Below are positions 55,748 to 64,000 of a stretch of DNA of 64,000 nt, piece after piece. The notes below the pieces were generated by a model. That model saw only the letters and a program-made list of their open reading frames with translations, was not told the origin of the DNA and made no database searches. Origin of the DNA: Actinoplanes missouriensis 431 (GTDB lineage Bacteria > Actinomycetota > Actinomycetes > Mycobacteriales > Micromonosporaceae). The first letter of the stretch is position 1. Each line of letters begins with the position of its first letter. The translations under genes were made by a program, and so were the position numbers. The stretch is from assembly GCF_000284295.1 (NCBI RefSeq), contig NC_017093.1, positions 6,572,001 through 6,636,000 of the forward strand, given 5' to 3'.

Positions 55748-56920
55748 ATGAACTCCGCTGACCGGGTGCTGCGATCGAGTGAGGAAGCGATCGAGCACAT
55801 ATCCGGGATCTGCTTCAAGACCGGTCCGCCGCAGCGCATCGGCGTCGAACTGGAATGGACCACGCACCACGCCGGCGACCCCGCCGCCTACCTCTCGGCA
55901 GGGGATCTGGCCGCCGCACTCGGCGAGCACGCGCCCGCGACGCTCGGTAACCCCCACCCCGTACCACTGCCCCGGGGAAGCGCCGTCACCTGCGAACCGG
56001 GCGGGCAGATCGAGATCTCCTCGGCCGTGGCGGACGACCTGGCCGGCCTGCACGCCGCCGTCTCCGCCGATCAGGCAACCCTCACCGACCTGCTGGGCCG
56101 CTCGGGCATCGTCCTGGGCGAGCGGGGCATCGACCCGCACCGGCCACCGCGCCGCATCCTCGACACCCCTCGGTACGCGGCGATGGAACGCGCCTCCGGC
56201 CGGGCCGGACGGACCATGATGGGCAGCACCGCCGGCCTGCAGGTCTGCTTCGACGCCGGCACGCCGCAACGCTGGGCGGCGCTGAACGAGGCCGGCCCCG
56301 CCCTGATCGCGCTCTTCGCGAACTCACGGCGGCACGCCGGCCGGGACACCCGGTGGTCCTCCGCACGGATGGCCGCCTGGCTGGCCATGGAACCACGCCG
56401 CACCGGCCCGGTCCCGCTCGGCGGCGACGCGGCGCTCGCCTGGGCGCGGTACGCGCTCGACGCCCCGCTGCTCTGCGTCCGCCGCGACGACGGCCCGTGG
56501 GACGCCCCGCCGGGCCTCACCCTGGCCGACTGGATCACGACCGGTGCGCCCACCGTGGACGACGTCGAGTACCACCTCGGGACCCTTTTCCCACCGGTAC
56601 GCCCCCGCGGGTACCTGGAGGTCCGATACCTGGACGCCCAGCCGGGCGACGAGTGGATCGCCCCGGTGGCGGTGCTCTCCGCGCTGCTCGCCGATGACAC
56701 GCTCGCCGGCCGGGCGAGGCTCGCCGCAGCACCCGGCGCCGGACGGTGGCACGCCGCCGCGCGGGCCGGGCTCGACGACCCGCCGGTCCGCGCGGCGGCC
56801 CGCGCCCTGGCCGAGCTGGCCTGCCGGAACCTCCACCGCACGGGACTGCCGGCGCCCGTGCGCGACACCGTCTCCGACATCCTCTCCCGCCGCCTGCACG
56901 CAGTCGCCACCGCGGCCTGA
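55748..56920 (+). CDS. egtA: Glutamate-cysteine ligase EgtA
   Basis: A 390-residue protein of the GCS2-like EgtA family that makes gamma-glutamylcysteine for ergothioneine. R-I-G-V-E-L-E-W-T, C-E-P-G-G-Q-I-E-I-S and G-S-T-A-G-L-Q-V match the family. ATG 55748 has GGAGG four bases upstream. It leads egtABCD. Confidence 0.94.
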   Translation: MNSADRVLRSSEEAIEHISGICFKTGPPQRIGVELEWTTHHAGDPAAYLSAGDLAAALGEHAPATLGNPHPVPLPRGSAVTCEPGGQIEISSAVADDLAGLHAAVSADQATLTDLLGRSGIVLGERGIDPHRPPRRILDTPRYAAMERASGRAGRTMMGSTAGLQVCFDAGTPQRWAALNEAGPALIALFANSRRHAGRDTRWSSARMAAWLAMEPRRTGPVPLGGDAALAWARYALDAPLLCVRRDDGPWDAPPGLTLADWITTGAPTVDDVEYHLGTLFPPVRPRGYLEVRYLDAQPGDEWIAPVAVLSALLADDTLAGRARLAAAPGAGRWHAAARAGLDDPPVRAAARALAELACRNLHRTGLPAPVRDTVSDILSRRLHAVATAA

Positions 56921-56942
56921 CCTCTTCCGGGGAGAAACTCGC

Positions 56943-58235
56943 ATGACACAGGACCTGCGGCTGACCATCGCCGCCGAACTGGAGCGCGCCCGCGCCCGTA
57001 CCGCCGCGCTCACCGACGCGGTCGACGAGACCGACCTGATCCGCCAGCACTCTCCGCTGATGTCCCCGCTGGTCTGGGATCTGGCCCACGTCGGCAACCA
57101 GGAGGAGCTCTGGCTGGTCCGGGACGTCGGCGGCCGGGACCCGGTCCGCCAGGACATCGACGAGCTCTACGACGCCTTCAAACACGCCCGCAAGGACCGG
57201 CCGGCCCTGCCGCTGCTCGATCCCGGGCAGGCCCGCGCCTATGTGGCGCAGGTCCGGGACAAGGCGCTGGACGTGCTGGACCATGCCCGGTTCGACCCGG
57301 AGCGGCCGCTGCTCGACAACGGGTTCGCCTTCGGGATGATCGTCCAGCACGAGCAGCAGCACGACGAGACCATGCTCGCCACCCACCAGCTGCGCGCCGG
57401 GGAGCCCGTGCTGACCGCGCCGGCCCCGCCGCCGTCGCGGACGCCGGTCTCCGGTGAGGTGTTCGTGGCGGGCGGGCCGTTCACGATGGGGACCAGCACG
57501 GACGCGTGGGCGCTGGACAACGAGCGACCGGCTCACGTGGTGGACGTGCCGGGGTTCTTCATCGACGCGGCGCCGATCACCAACGGGCAGTACCAGGAGT
57601 TCATCGCCGCCGGGGGCTACGACGATCCGCGGTGGTGGAGTGACCGTGGCTGGGCCTATCGGGTCAAGGCCGGGCTCGCCGCCCCGCTGCACTGGCTCCA
57701 CGACGGGACGCAATGGCACAGCCGACAGTTCGGACGGGTGAGTCCCATCAATCCCGGCGAACCTGTCGTGCACGTCTGCTACTTCGAGGCGGAGGCCTAT
57801 GCCGCCTGGGCCGGCAAACGGCTGCCCACCGAGGCGGAGTGGGAGAAAGCCGCCCGGTTCGACCCGGCGACCGGGCGTTCCCGCCGGTTCCCGTGGGGTG
57901 ACGAGTCACCCGAGCCGCGGCACGCCAACCTCGGCCAGCGGCACCTGTCGCCGGCACCGGTCGGTGCGTACCCGGACGGTGCCTCCCCGCTCGGCGTGCA
58001 CCAGATGATCGGTGACGTCTGGGAGTGGCTGTCGTCCGATTTCGATCCCTATCCCGGTTTCGCCGCGTTCCCCTACCGCGAATACTCCGAGGTGTTCTTC
58101 GGCGGGGACTACAAGATGCTGCGGGGCGGCTCGTTCGGCACCGACGCGGCCGCCGGGCGGAGCACCTTCCGCAACTGGGACCATCCGATCCGGCGGCAGA
58201 TCTTCAGCGGGTTCCGGCTCGCACGGGACGCCTGA
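56943..58235 (+). CDS. egtB: Ergothioneine synthase EgtB (iron-dependent sulfoxide synthase)
   Basis: A 430-residue protein joining gamma-glutamylcysteine to hercynine with oxygen. An N-terminal DinB-like domain holds the iron ligands in L-A-H-V-G-N and H-E-Q-Q-H-D-E-T. A C-terminal formylglycine-generating-enzyme-like domain (G-G-P-F-T-M-G-T through R-L-P-T-E-A-E-W-E) follows. ATG 56943 has GGAG nine bases upstream. The stop shares one base with the egtC start. Confidence 0.95.
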   Translation: MTQDLRLTIAAELERARARTAALTDAVDETDLIRQHSPLMSPLVWDLAHVGNQEELWLVRDVGGRDPVRQDIDELYDAFKHARKDRPALPLLDPGQARAYVAQVRDKALDVLDHARFDPERPLLDNGFAFGMIVQHEQQHDETMLATHQLRAGEPVLTAPAPPPSRTPVSGEVFVAGGPFTMGTSTDAWALDNERPAHVVDVPGFFIDAAPITNGQYQEFIAAGGYDDPRWWSDRGWAYRVKAGLAAPLHWLHDGTQWHSRQFGRVSPINPGEPVVHVCYFEAEAYAAWAGKRLPTEAEWEKAARFDPATGRSRRFPWGDESPEPRHANLGQRHLSPAPVGAYPDGASPLGVHQMIGDVWEWLSSDFDPYPGFAAFPYREYSEVFFGGDYKMLRGGSFGTDAAAGRSTFRNWDHPIRRQIFSGFRLARDA

Positions 58236-58969
58236 TGTGCCGGCACCTGGGGTACGTCGGTCCGGCCGTACCCCTGAAGGAGTTTTTGTTCGATCTTCCG
58301 CATGCTCTGTCCCGGCAAGCGTGGGCGCCGCGTGACATGCGCGGCGGAGGCACGATCAACGCGGACGGGTTCGGCGCCGGGTGGTACCCGCCGGGCGCCG
58401 CGACACCGATCCGGTACCGCAGCGCCATGCCGATCTGGACCGATTCTGCCCTTCCCGCGCTGGCCGCCGCGACGACGTCGGGCGCGCTGCTCGCGGCGGT
58501 CCGCTCGGCCACCGCCGGCATGCCGGTCACCGAGACCGCGGCCGCGCCCTTCACCGACGGCCGGTGGCTCTTCAGCCACAACGGCGTCGTGCGGGGCTGG
58601 CCCGGTTCGATCGCCGGCCTTGCCGGCGATCTTCCGGTGGAAGATCTGCTCACCTTGGATGCGCCCACCGACTCCGCGGCCCTGTGGGCTCTGGTACGGG
58701 CGAGGCTCCGCGCCGGCTGGCCACCGGCGAAAGCCGTCGCCGAGGTCGTCGCGGAAGTCCTCGCGGTGGCCCCGCAGTCCCGGCTGAACCTGCTGCTCAC
58801 CGACGGCGCCCAGCTGATCGCCACGACGGCCGGGCACGCGCTGTCGGTGCGCTCGGGCGGCGGCGCGGTGCTGATCGCCTCCGAACCACTCGACGCCGAC
58901 CCCTCCTGGCAGTCGATCCCGGACGGCCGTCTGGTCGTCGCCACCCCCTCCCGTCTGGACATCTCATGA
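58235..58969 (+). CDS. egtC: Gamma-glutamyl-hercynylcysteine sulfoxide hydrolase EgtC
   Basis: A 244-residue class II glutamine-amidotransferase-type hydrolase. It starts M-C-R-H-L-G-Y, so Cys2 becomes the N-terminal nucleophile after Met removal. F-S-H-N-G-V-V-R and the H/D-G-F-G-A-G-W loop are present. It removes the glutamyl group from the EgtB product. Overlaps: TGATG with egtB and ATGA with egtD. Confidence 0.94.
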   Translation: MCRHLGYVGPAVPLKEFLFDLPHALSRQAWAPRDMRGGGTINADGFGAGWYPPGAATPIRYRSAMPIWTDSALPALAAATTSGALLAAVRSATAGMPVTETAAAPFTDGRWLFSHNGVVRGWPGSIAGLAGDLPVEDLLTLDAPTDSAALWALVRARLRAGWPPAKAVAEVVAEVLAVAPQSRLNLLLTDGAQLIATTAGHALSVRSGGGAVLIASEPLDADPSWQSIPDGRLVVATPSRLDIS

Positions 58970-59922
58970 TCAATCTGATCGACGACGACGACATCGCCCG
59001 GGCCCTGCGCTCCGACGTGCGGACCGGGCTCACCGCGTCACCGAAATCGCTGCCGCCGAAGTGGTTCTACGACGCCCGCGGCAGCGAACTGTTCGAAGAG
59101 ATCACCCGGCTGCCGGAGTACTACCCGACCCGTACCGAACGTGCCGTGCTCACCGAGGCGGCACCGGCGATCGCCCGGATCACCGAGGCCAAGACCCTCG
59201 TCGAACTCGGCTCCGGCTCGTCGGAGAAGACCCGGCTGCTGCTCGACGCGATGCTCGGCCGGGGCACGCTCGGCTCCTTCGTCCCGCTCGACGTCTCCTC
59301 GTCGTTCCTCGCCGAGTCCGTCGCCCGGTTGCAGGCCGACTATCCCGGCCTGACCGTCACCGGGGTGGCCGGCGACTTCGCGCGGCACCTCGGCCACCTG
59401 CCGGACGGGGACAACCGGGTGATCGCGTTCCTCGGCGGGACCATCGGCAACCTGGCCCCCGCCGAACGCGCCGCGTTCCTGGCGTCCGTACGGCAGACGC
59501 TGCACCCCGGCGAATGGCTGCTGCTCGGGGCCGACCTGGTCAAGGACCCGGCCGTGCTGGTGCCCGCCTACGACGACGCGGCCGGGGTGACCGCCGCGTT
59601 CAACCGCAACGTCCTGCAGGTGGTGAACCGGGAACTGGGCGCCGACTTCGACCCGGCGGCGTTCGCGCACGTGGCGCTCTGGGACCCGGACCGGGAGTGG
59701 ATCGAGATGCGGTTGCGGGCCGGGGCGGCCCAGCGGGTCCGGATCCCGGCGCTCGATCTGACCGTGGAGTTCGCGGCCGGGGAGGAGATGCGGACCGAGA
59801 TCTCGGCGAAGTTCCGGAGGGCCGGGCTGAGGGACGAGCTGGGGGTTGCGGGCTTCGAGCTGAGTCACTGGTGGACTGATCCGCGGGAGTGGTTCGGGGT
59901 GATGCTGGCGCAGGCGCGCTGA
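58966..59922 (+). CDS. egtD: Histidine N-alpha-methyltransferase EgtD
   Basis: A 318-residue SAM-dependent enzyme that trimethylates histidine to hercynine, the first step. K-W-F-Y-D-A-R-G-S-E-L-F, L-P-E-Y-Y-P-T-R-T-E, E-L-G-S-G-S-S-E-K-T and F-L-G-G-T-I-G-N-L are diagnostic. It ends the egt operon; no egtE lyase gene follows within the window. Confidence 0.95.
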   Translation: MINLIDDDDIARALRSDVRTGLTASPKSLPPKWFYDARGSELFEEITRLPEYYPTRTERAVLTEAAPAIARITEAKTLVELGSGSSEKTRLLLDAMLGRGTLGSFVPLDVSSSFLAESVARLQADYPGLTVTGVAGDFARHLGHLPDGDNRVIAFLGGTIGNLAPAERAAFLASVRQTLHPGEWLLLGADLVKDPAVLVPAYDDAAGVTAAFNRNVLQVVNRELGADFDPAAFAHVALWDPDREWIEMRLRAGAAQRVRIPALDLTVEFAAGEEMRTEISAKFRRAGLRDELGVAGFELSHWWTDPREWFGVMLAQAR

Positions 59923-60012
59923 GTCTCTGCCCGGCTTTCCTTGCATGGGATTTCCCGGCGTGGCGGGCTTTCCTCGCGGTGCCACACTGGCAGCGAGCGA
60001 GGGGGTGCGCCG

Positions 60013-61026
60013 ATGGAGTTCGATCCACGGGAGGAACTGCTCCGGTCCGGGCGCGACGAGCTCCGGCGGGCTCTGCGCCTGCGTCCCCTCCCGGTGGCGG
60101 TGCTGGCCGGTGTGACAAGCCTGCCGCCCGCCCGGATCGGCGGCTGGGAGACCTTCAACGGCGCGGCGACCTGCGTCCGGGTCGACTACGGCAACCTGAC
60201 GCCGGCCGGCTCGTGGGTCAGCGTCGAGACCACGCGCTGGGCCGGCACCCACGTCACCGGCGGCCCGCTCCGCGAGCTGCTCGAACATCACATGCGGACC
60301 AACGGTGACCGGTTCTCGTCGGTCGAATGGGCCGGCGAGGACCGGAGCGTCACCGTCGACGGCCGTACCATCGCCGGCCGCCGGCTACGCGCCGGTGACC
60401 GGTGGTGGGCGGTGCGCTGCTCGCTGCGCGACGTGGAGATCAGCGTGGTGGCGCACGACTGGAACGCGGCGGTCACGGTTCGCACCCTCAACCAGGCGGA
60501 GATCGACGCGCTGATCTCGGTCGCGCCCGCGCCCCCGCCGTTCACGCCGCCGGTCCGGCCGGCCCCGGAGCCGACCGGCTCACGGGAACCGCACCGCGCC
60601 CTCGTCGACGAGGTGCTGCGCTCGGAACGGCAGCGGATCGACTGGATCACCGACGGCGGCCCGCCGCCCCGGCTCCCCGCCAACTGGGCGGGGCTGTGGC
60701 GCGACGCCGTGCGCCGCCAGGCCGACCTGGCCGGCCAGGAGGAGGCGGAGGCGCAGCGGGCCGTGCAGAACATGGTCAACCAGCTGACCACCCTGCACAC
60801 CGAGGCCGAGTGGTTCCGCACGAATGAGGCGTTGCGGCAGCGCGCGGTGAACGAGACGCTGCTCTTCACCACCGGCCTCGGCCCGAACGTCGCGAGCCGC
60901 CCCGCCCAGCTCGCGTGGCAGCGCCGGCAGAGCCTGCGCCCGACCGATTACGCCCGGCTCGGCGCGATCACCGCGGCGCAGGCGCAGTGGCTGCACGAGT
61001 GGACCGCCTGGCTCCCCCCGGACTGA
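60013..61026 (+). CDS. Hypothetical protein
   Basis: A 337-residue soluble protein. The N-terminal half (about 1-180) is strand-rich (W-V-S-V-E-T-T-R-W-A-G-T-H, W-W-A-V-R-C-S-L-R-D-V-E-I-S). A Pro-rich linker (180-200) leads to a helical C-terminal half with W-I-T-D-G-G-P-P-P-R and Q-A-Q-W-L-H-E-W-T-A-W-L. ATG 60013 has GAGGGGG seven bases upstream. I do not recognise it. It follows egtD by 90 bases and may or may not be co-transcribed. Confidence 0.72.
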   Translation: MEFDPREELLRSGRDELRRALRLRPLPVAVLAGVTSLPPARIGGWETFNGAATCVRVDYGNLTPAGSWVSVETTRWAGTHVTGGPLRELLEHHMRTNGDRFSSVEWAGEDRSVTVDGRTIAGRRLRAGDRWWAVRCSLRDVEISVVAHDWNAAVTVRTLNQAEIDALISVAPAPPPFTPPVRPAPEPTGSREPHRALVDEVLRSERQRIDWITDGGPPPRLPANWAGLWRDAVRRQADLAGQEEAEAQRAVQNMVNQLTTLHTEAEWFRTNEALRQRAVNETLLFTTGLGPNVASRPAQLAWQRRQSLRPTDYARLGAITAAQAQWLHEWTAWLPPD

Positions 61027-61113
61027 CCCGTCCCGCGCGGGCGGGGGGTGTGGCATCGCCACCCGGCGCCCGGCCATCGCCACCCGGCGCGGGGGCTCGA
61101 CGCCGGGCGTCGA

Positions 61114-63300
61114 TCACAGCAGCTCGGCGGCTGCTCCTACCCGGAGGTGGGCGTCCACCCAGGTGCGGACCGCTGCCTCGCCCGGGTCCGGGCCCAGCGT
61201 TGCTGCGAAGCCGCCGAGTGCGCCCGCGAGCCGGTGCAGCCCGACCCGCGCGAGCCCCTGCCCGGCCTCCCGCAGCCGGTCCGGATAGGCCGCGGGCAGG
61301 TGCGCGAGACCCACGTGCGCCGCCTCGGCGAGCGCCTCGCGCGCCCGCGTCACCGCCACCGAGAGCGGGTCGGCGCCGGGGCCCTCGGCCGCCCCGAGCC
61401 GGTCGGCCTCCCGATCCGGATCGGTCAGGTCCGGCACGATCGGTGGCCCGTCAGCACCGATGGCGTACGGGTCGACCACCAGCCCGCCACCACCCCGGTG
61501 AACACTTCCGGCCACGAACCTCGGCACACCGTGCCGACCCGACAACGCCGCCAGCACCGCGTCGATCCGCCCCGGCGCGACGCCCGCGTGAGTGGCCGTC
61601 ACCGTGGCCGTGACCCCGCCACCGTCCCGGATCTCCACGGTGAGCCGCTGCTCCCCCGGCGCGTAGTGGACGCCACCGACCTCGGCGATCGCGAGAACCC
61701 GGACCAGCTCGGCCCGGACCCTGGCGCGCACCGGCCTCGGCGGCAACCCGTCGATCTCCGCGGCCAGCCGGGGATAGTCGGTGGTGAGAAGGGCAGGCGG
61801 CAGCCGATCCCAGCCGCCGGCGCCGACCGTGACCGTGGACCGCGCCACCCGGCTGGTGGCGAGCCGCACGGCCCGGCTGGCGCTGCGCACCGCGGACTCG
61901 GTGACGACGACCCCGGCCGCGAGCGCGCCCACTGTCGATCCACCGAACCTCCGCCGGGCCAGCGCGGGCCCGTCGTCCCCGGCCGTCCACTCCCGCTGTG
62001 AGACCAGCACCGTCCCGGTCGCCGCCTGCGCGTGGAAGATCTCCACGATCCGCCGGTCGTCCACGGCGGTCACCCGGGCGCCGAGCCCGTCCAGCCGTAC
62101 CCGGCGCAGCGGGGTCTCCGCCGACTCCTCCGACCCGAGCACCCGAGCCCGCATCCCCGCGGCACCGGCGGTGGCGACGGCGCGGTGGCGGGCGAAGAGC
62201 TCGGCGATCAGATCGGCGAGGGTCTCCGGGGAATAGCGGGCGCTGCGTTCCCGGTACCCGGTGAGCTGCCCGGCCAGTTCGGCGGTGGCGTCGAGAGGCC
62301 ACCGCAGACCGGCCCGTTCCAGGCGGTCGAGGTGTCCGGCGACCGCTGCCGCCAGCCCTTCGCCCGCGTGCACGGCGCCGTGCCGGAGCACCTCGGCGGC
62401 GAACTCCAGCACCGGCTCCAGGCCGGTACCCTCGCGGCCCGCAGCCGGGTCCGCTGCGCCGCCACCCACGTCGACCAGGCATTCCGCCTCGCTCGGATGC
62501 TGGGCGTCGGCAACCCGGAACGCCCAGACCGCCAGCGCGATCACGTCGTCGCGCGTCCCCGCGCGGGCGTCGGTGTGCACGTACCCCAGGTCGCGCGGCA
62601 CCAGGAAGCGCACCGTCGCCGACGCCAGCTCCACCACCGGAACCGTCCCCCGTCGCACCCGCGCCGAGTACCCGGCACGCTCGGCCCGCCGTGCCACGCT
62701 GACGAGGCGGTTCCCGATCCGGGCGGCCACCTCCGCGTCGCTGAACTCCCCCGGTGACCAGTTCGGTTCGGCCACCCGACCCGCCGCGGCAGGCGACACG
62801 ACAGCCCGCGCATCAAGGCCGCCGGCACCGCTCTCGCCGCAGGCACCGCTCTCGCCGCCGGCACTGCTCTCGGCGCCGCTGTCCGGCTCGATGCCGCTGC
62901 CGGTTCCCTCCGGCTCGCTTCCGGCCACGGCCGGCACGTTTCCGGCTGAACCCGGCGAATGCGCACCGCCATCCGGCTCACTCCCGGGCCCGGCAGCCTG
63001 CCCCCTGGCTGACGCGGTCACCGCCTGATAAGCCAGCACCGCCCCGATCACATGCCTGCACACGGTGGTCGCCCCGCACGAGCACCGCGCCCGGTCCAAC
63101 CCGCCGACCGGCAACTCGGTGCGCACCCCGTCCCCGAACGCCGCGACCACCACCTGCCCGTCCCCGGCCGACACCACGGGCGCGTCCCGCTCCACCTCGC
63201 GCGCCGCCCGTTTCACCAAGCCCCGGTTGGCGAGCGCCGCCAGCGCGTCCGCGTCCAGCGCCGCCAGGTCGGCCCGCTCCGGCAGGAGATCCGCGCTCAC
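61114..63300 (-). CDS. SWIM zinc-finger protein
   Basis: A 728-residue protein. The N-terminal SWIM finger C-S-C-G-A-T-T-V-C-R-H (CxCx4CxH) lies near residue 75. A long Gly/Ser/Glu-rich linker (about 105-180) and a large alpha/beta body follow, with G-L-A-A-A-V-A-G-H-L-D-R-L and repeated V-T-V-E/I-R-D-G-G strands. GTG 63300 overlaps the VWA gene's stop by 4 bases (GTGA), with AAGGTGG upstream. SWIM proteins of this form usually sit in operons with MoxR ATPase and VWA genes; the joint role is unknown. Confidence 0.87.
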   Translation of the reverse strand: MSADLLPERADLAALDADALAALANRGLVKRAAREVERDAPVVSAGDGQVVVAAFGDGVRTELPVGGLDRARCSCGATTVCRHVIGAVLAYQAVTASARGQAAGPGSEPDGGAHSPGSAGNVPAVAGSEPEGTGSGIEPDSGAESSAGGESGACGESGAGGLDARAVVSPAAAGRVAEPNWSPGEFSDAEVAARIGNRLVSVARRAERAGYSARVRRGTVPVVELASATVRFLVPRDLGYVHTDARAGTRDDVIALAVWAFRVADAQHPSEAECLVDVGGGAADPAAGREGTGLEPVLEFAAEVLRHGAVHAGEGLAAAVAGHLDRLERAGLRWPLDATAELAGQLTGYRERSARYSPETLADLIAELFARHRAVATAGAAGMRARVLGSEESAETPLRRVRLDGLGARVTAVDDRRIVEIFHAQAATGTVLVSQREWTAGDDGPALARRRFGGSTVGALAAGVVVTESAVRSASRAVRLATSRVARSTVTVGAGGWDRLPPALLTTDYPRLAAEIDGLPPRPVRARVRAELVRVLAIAEVGGVHYAPGEQRLTVEIRDGGGVTATVTATHAGVAPGRIDAVLAALSGRHGVPRFVAGSVHRGGGGLVVDPYAIGADGPPIVPDLTDPDREADRLGAAEGPGADPLSVAVTRAREALAEAAHVGLAHLPAAYPDRLREAGQGLARVGLHRLAGALGGFAATLGPDPGEAAVRTWVDAHLRVGAAAELL

Positions 63301-64000
63301 CGGCCCACCTTCTCCGCCACGAACTCGGCCAGCTGGCCCGGCGTCATCGCGCCCATCCAGGCTCCGGCGTCCGCGAGCCGCTGGGCGCACGCGCGGTCGT
63401 AGGCCGGGTCGGCCTGCTCGTCCAGCGCCGCCAGACCGAGCACCGTGCTGCCCTGATCGACCAGCTCACGCACGCCTCGCACCAGCGCCGCCTCCGATCC
63501 GCCCTCGAAGAAGTCGCTGACGATCGCGACGATCGTGCGCCGCGGCTGTTCCACGATCTGCGCCGCGTACCGCACCGCACGGGCGATGTCGGTCCCGCCG
63601 CCGAGCTGCGTCTTCATCAGCAGCTCGACCGGGTCGCTGACGTCCGAGGTCAGATCCACCACCTCGGTGTCGAAAGCGATCAGGTGGGTCTTCACCCCGG
63701 GCAGCCCCCACAGACAGGACGCGGTGACCGCCGAGTGGATCACCGACGGCAGCATCGACCCGGACTGGTCGACCAGGAGGATCACCTGCCAGGGCGTCAG
63801 ATTCCTTCGGGTACGGGCCCGGAAGTACGGTGTTTCGACCGACAACCGCCGTTTCTCCGGGTCGTAGTGCCCCAGGTTCGCCCGGATCGTCCGCCGTGCG
63901 TCGAAATCGCGCGCCAGCTTGAACCGGGTCGCCTGCCGGGCGCGGGCGCCGGAGAAGCTCTGCCGCACCTCGGTCGCGAGCCGTTCGACCAGGTCACGCA
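63297..64000 (-). CDS. VWA-domain protein, C-terminal part (runs off the window)
   Basis: At least 234 residues; the frame is open to the window end, so the N-terminus lies beyond base 64000. The VWA domain has the metal site D-Q-S-G-S, T-Q-L-G-G-G-T-D-I and V-S-D-F-F-E-G-G. Upstream of it the R-T-I-R-A-N-L-G-H-Y-D and T-P-Y-F-R-A-R-T-R-R stretch is typical of VWA proteins linked to MoxR ATPases. It is coupled to the SWIM gene. Confidence 0.9.
   Translation of the reverse strand, partial: RDLVERLATEVRQSFSGARARQATRFKLARDFDARRTIRANLGHYDPEKRRLSVETPYFRARTRRNLTPWQVILLVDQSGSMLPSVIHSAVTASCLWGLPGVKTHLIAFDTEVVDLTSDVSDPVELLMKTQLGGGTDIARAVRYAAQIVEQPRRTIVAIVSDFFEGGSEAALVRGVRELVDQGSTVLGLAALDEQADPAYDRACAQRLADAGAWMGAMTPGQLAEFVAEKVGR

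Noticed and set aside
1..64000. Genomic island, prophage or insertion sequence
   Set aside because: No integrase, transposase, phage structural gene or flanking attachment repeat was seen, and base use is even apart from the repeat fields.

Overview
The window is very GC-rich with dense, mostly leader-poor genes, many GTG/TTG starts and 4-base ATGA/GTGA overlaps. It carries XRE-DUF5753/DUF397 pairs, an argCJBDFR-G cluster, egtABCD for ergothioneine, and a sugar ABC transporter without its own ATPase. Together these point to a filamentous actinobacterium; a Micromonosporaceae member such as Actinoplanes is my inference from gene content, not a search result. I see no rRNA, tRNA, CRISPR array, insertion sequence or prophage.

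Layout. 1-5.4 kb, minus strand: a mannitol-type phosphotransferase operon running deoR regulator, PfkB sugar-phosphate kinase, mtlA (EIIC), EIIB, EIIA, a zinc alcohol dehydrogenase, ptsH and the start of ptsI. 5.4-6.2 kb is a gene-poor stretch with dispersed repeats. 6.2-13.8 kb: small housekeeping and accessory genes (a zinc-type adenylate kinase, a PemK-like protein, an agmatinase, a secreted CAP protein, a DUF397/XRE pair facing a small CxxCG protein, a 3-methyladenine glycosylase, a metallo-beta-lactamase fold protein). 13.8-15.8 kb: a HelD/HelR-type RNA-polymerase-associated helicase lacking most of its second RecA domain and carrying a tandem repeat. 15.8-25.9 kb: hypotheticals, a CBS protein, NAD(P)H-hydrate dehydratase, a histidine phosphatase, a TauE/SafE transporter followed by a GGDEF-EAL protein, a DinB-like protein, a GntR regulator and a DUF1304 protein.

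25.9-38.2 kb: a maltodextrin locus. malE, malF, malG, a cytosolic GH13 enzyme and an exported two-catalytic-domain amylopullulanase lie on the minus strand, and a divergent LacI-type regulator (malR) carries a one-base frameshift. CTTGCA palindromes sit in the malE-malR gap and again downstream of malR, where no gene is visible. 38.2-39.4 kb is a repeat field with 61-, 41-, 17- and 8-bp tandem repeats.

39.4-49.9 kb: arginine biosynthesis (argC-J-B-D-F-R, an unrecognised gene, argG, then argH) on the minus strand, interrupted by dapE on the plus strand between argG and argH. 50-55.5 kb: a YdcF/SanA-like protein, a GNAT acetyltransferase, a methyltransferase with a divergent HxlR regulator, and a GH3 beta-glucosidase. 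55.7-59.9 kb: egtABCD, fully coupled, without egtE nearby. 60-64 kb: a hypothetical protein, then a SWIM zinc-finger protein coupled to a VWA protein that runs off the end.

A recurring feature is short tandem duplication, both in coding sequence (mtlA tail, kinase start, helicase N-terminal region) and between genes. All functional calls rest on reading translated sequence and motifs; no database search was possible.
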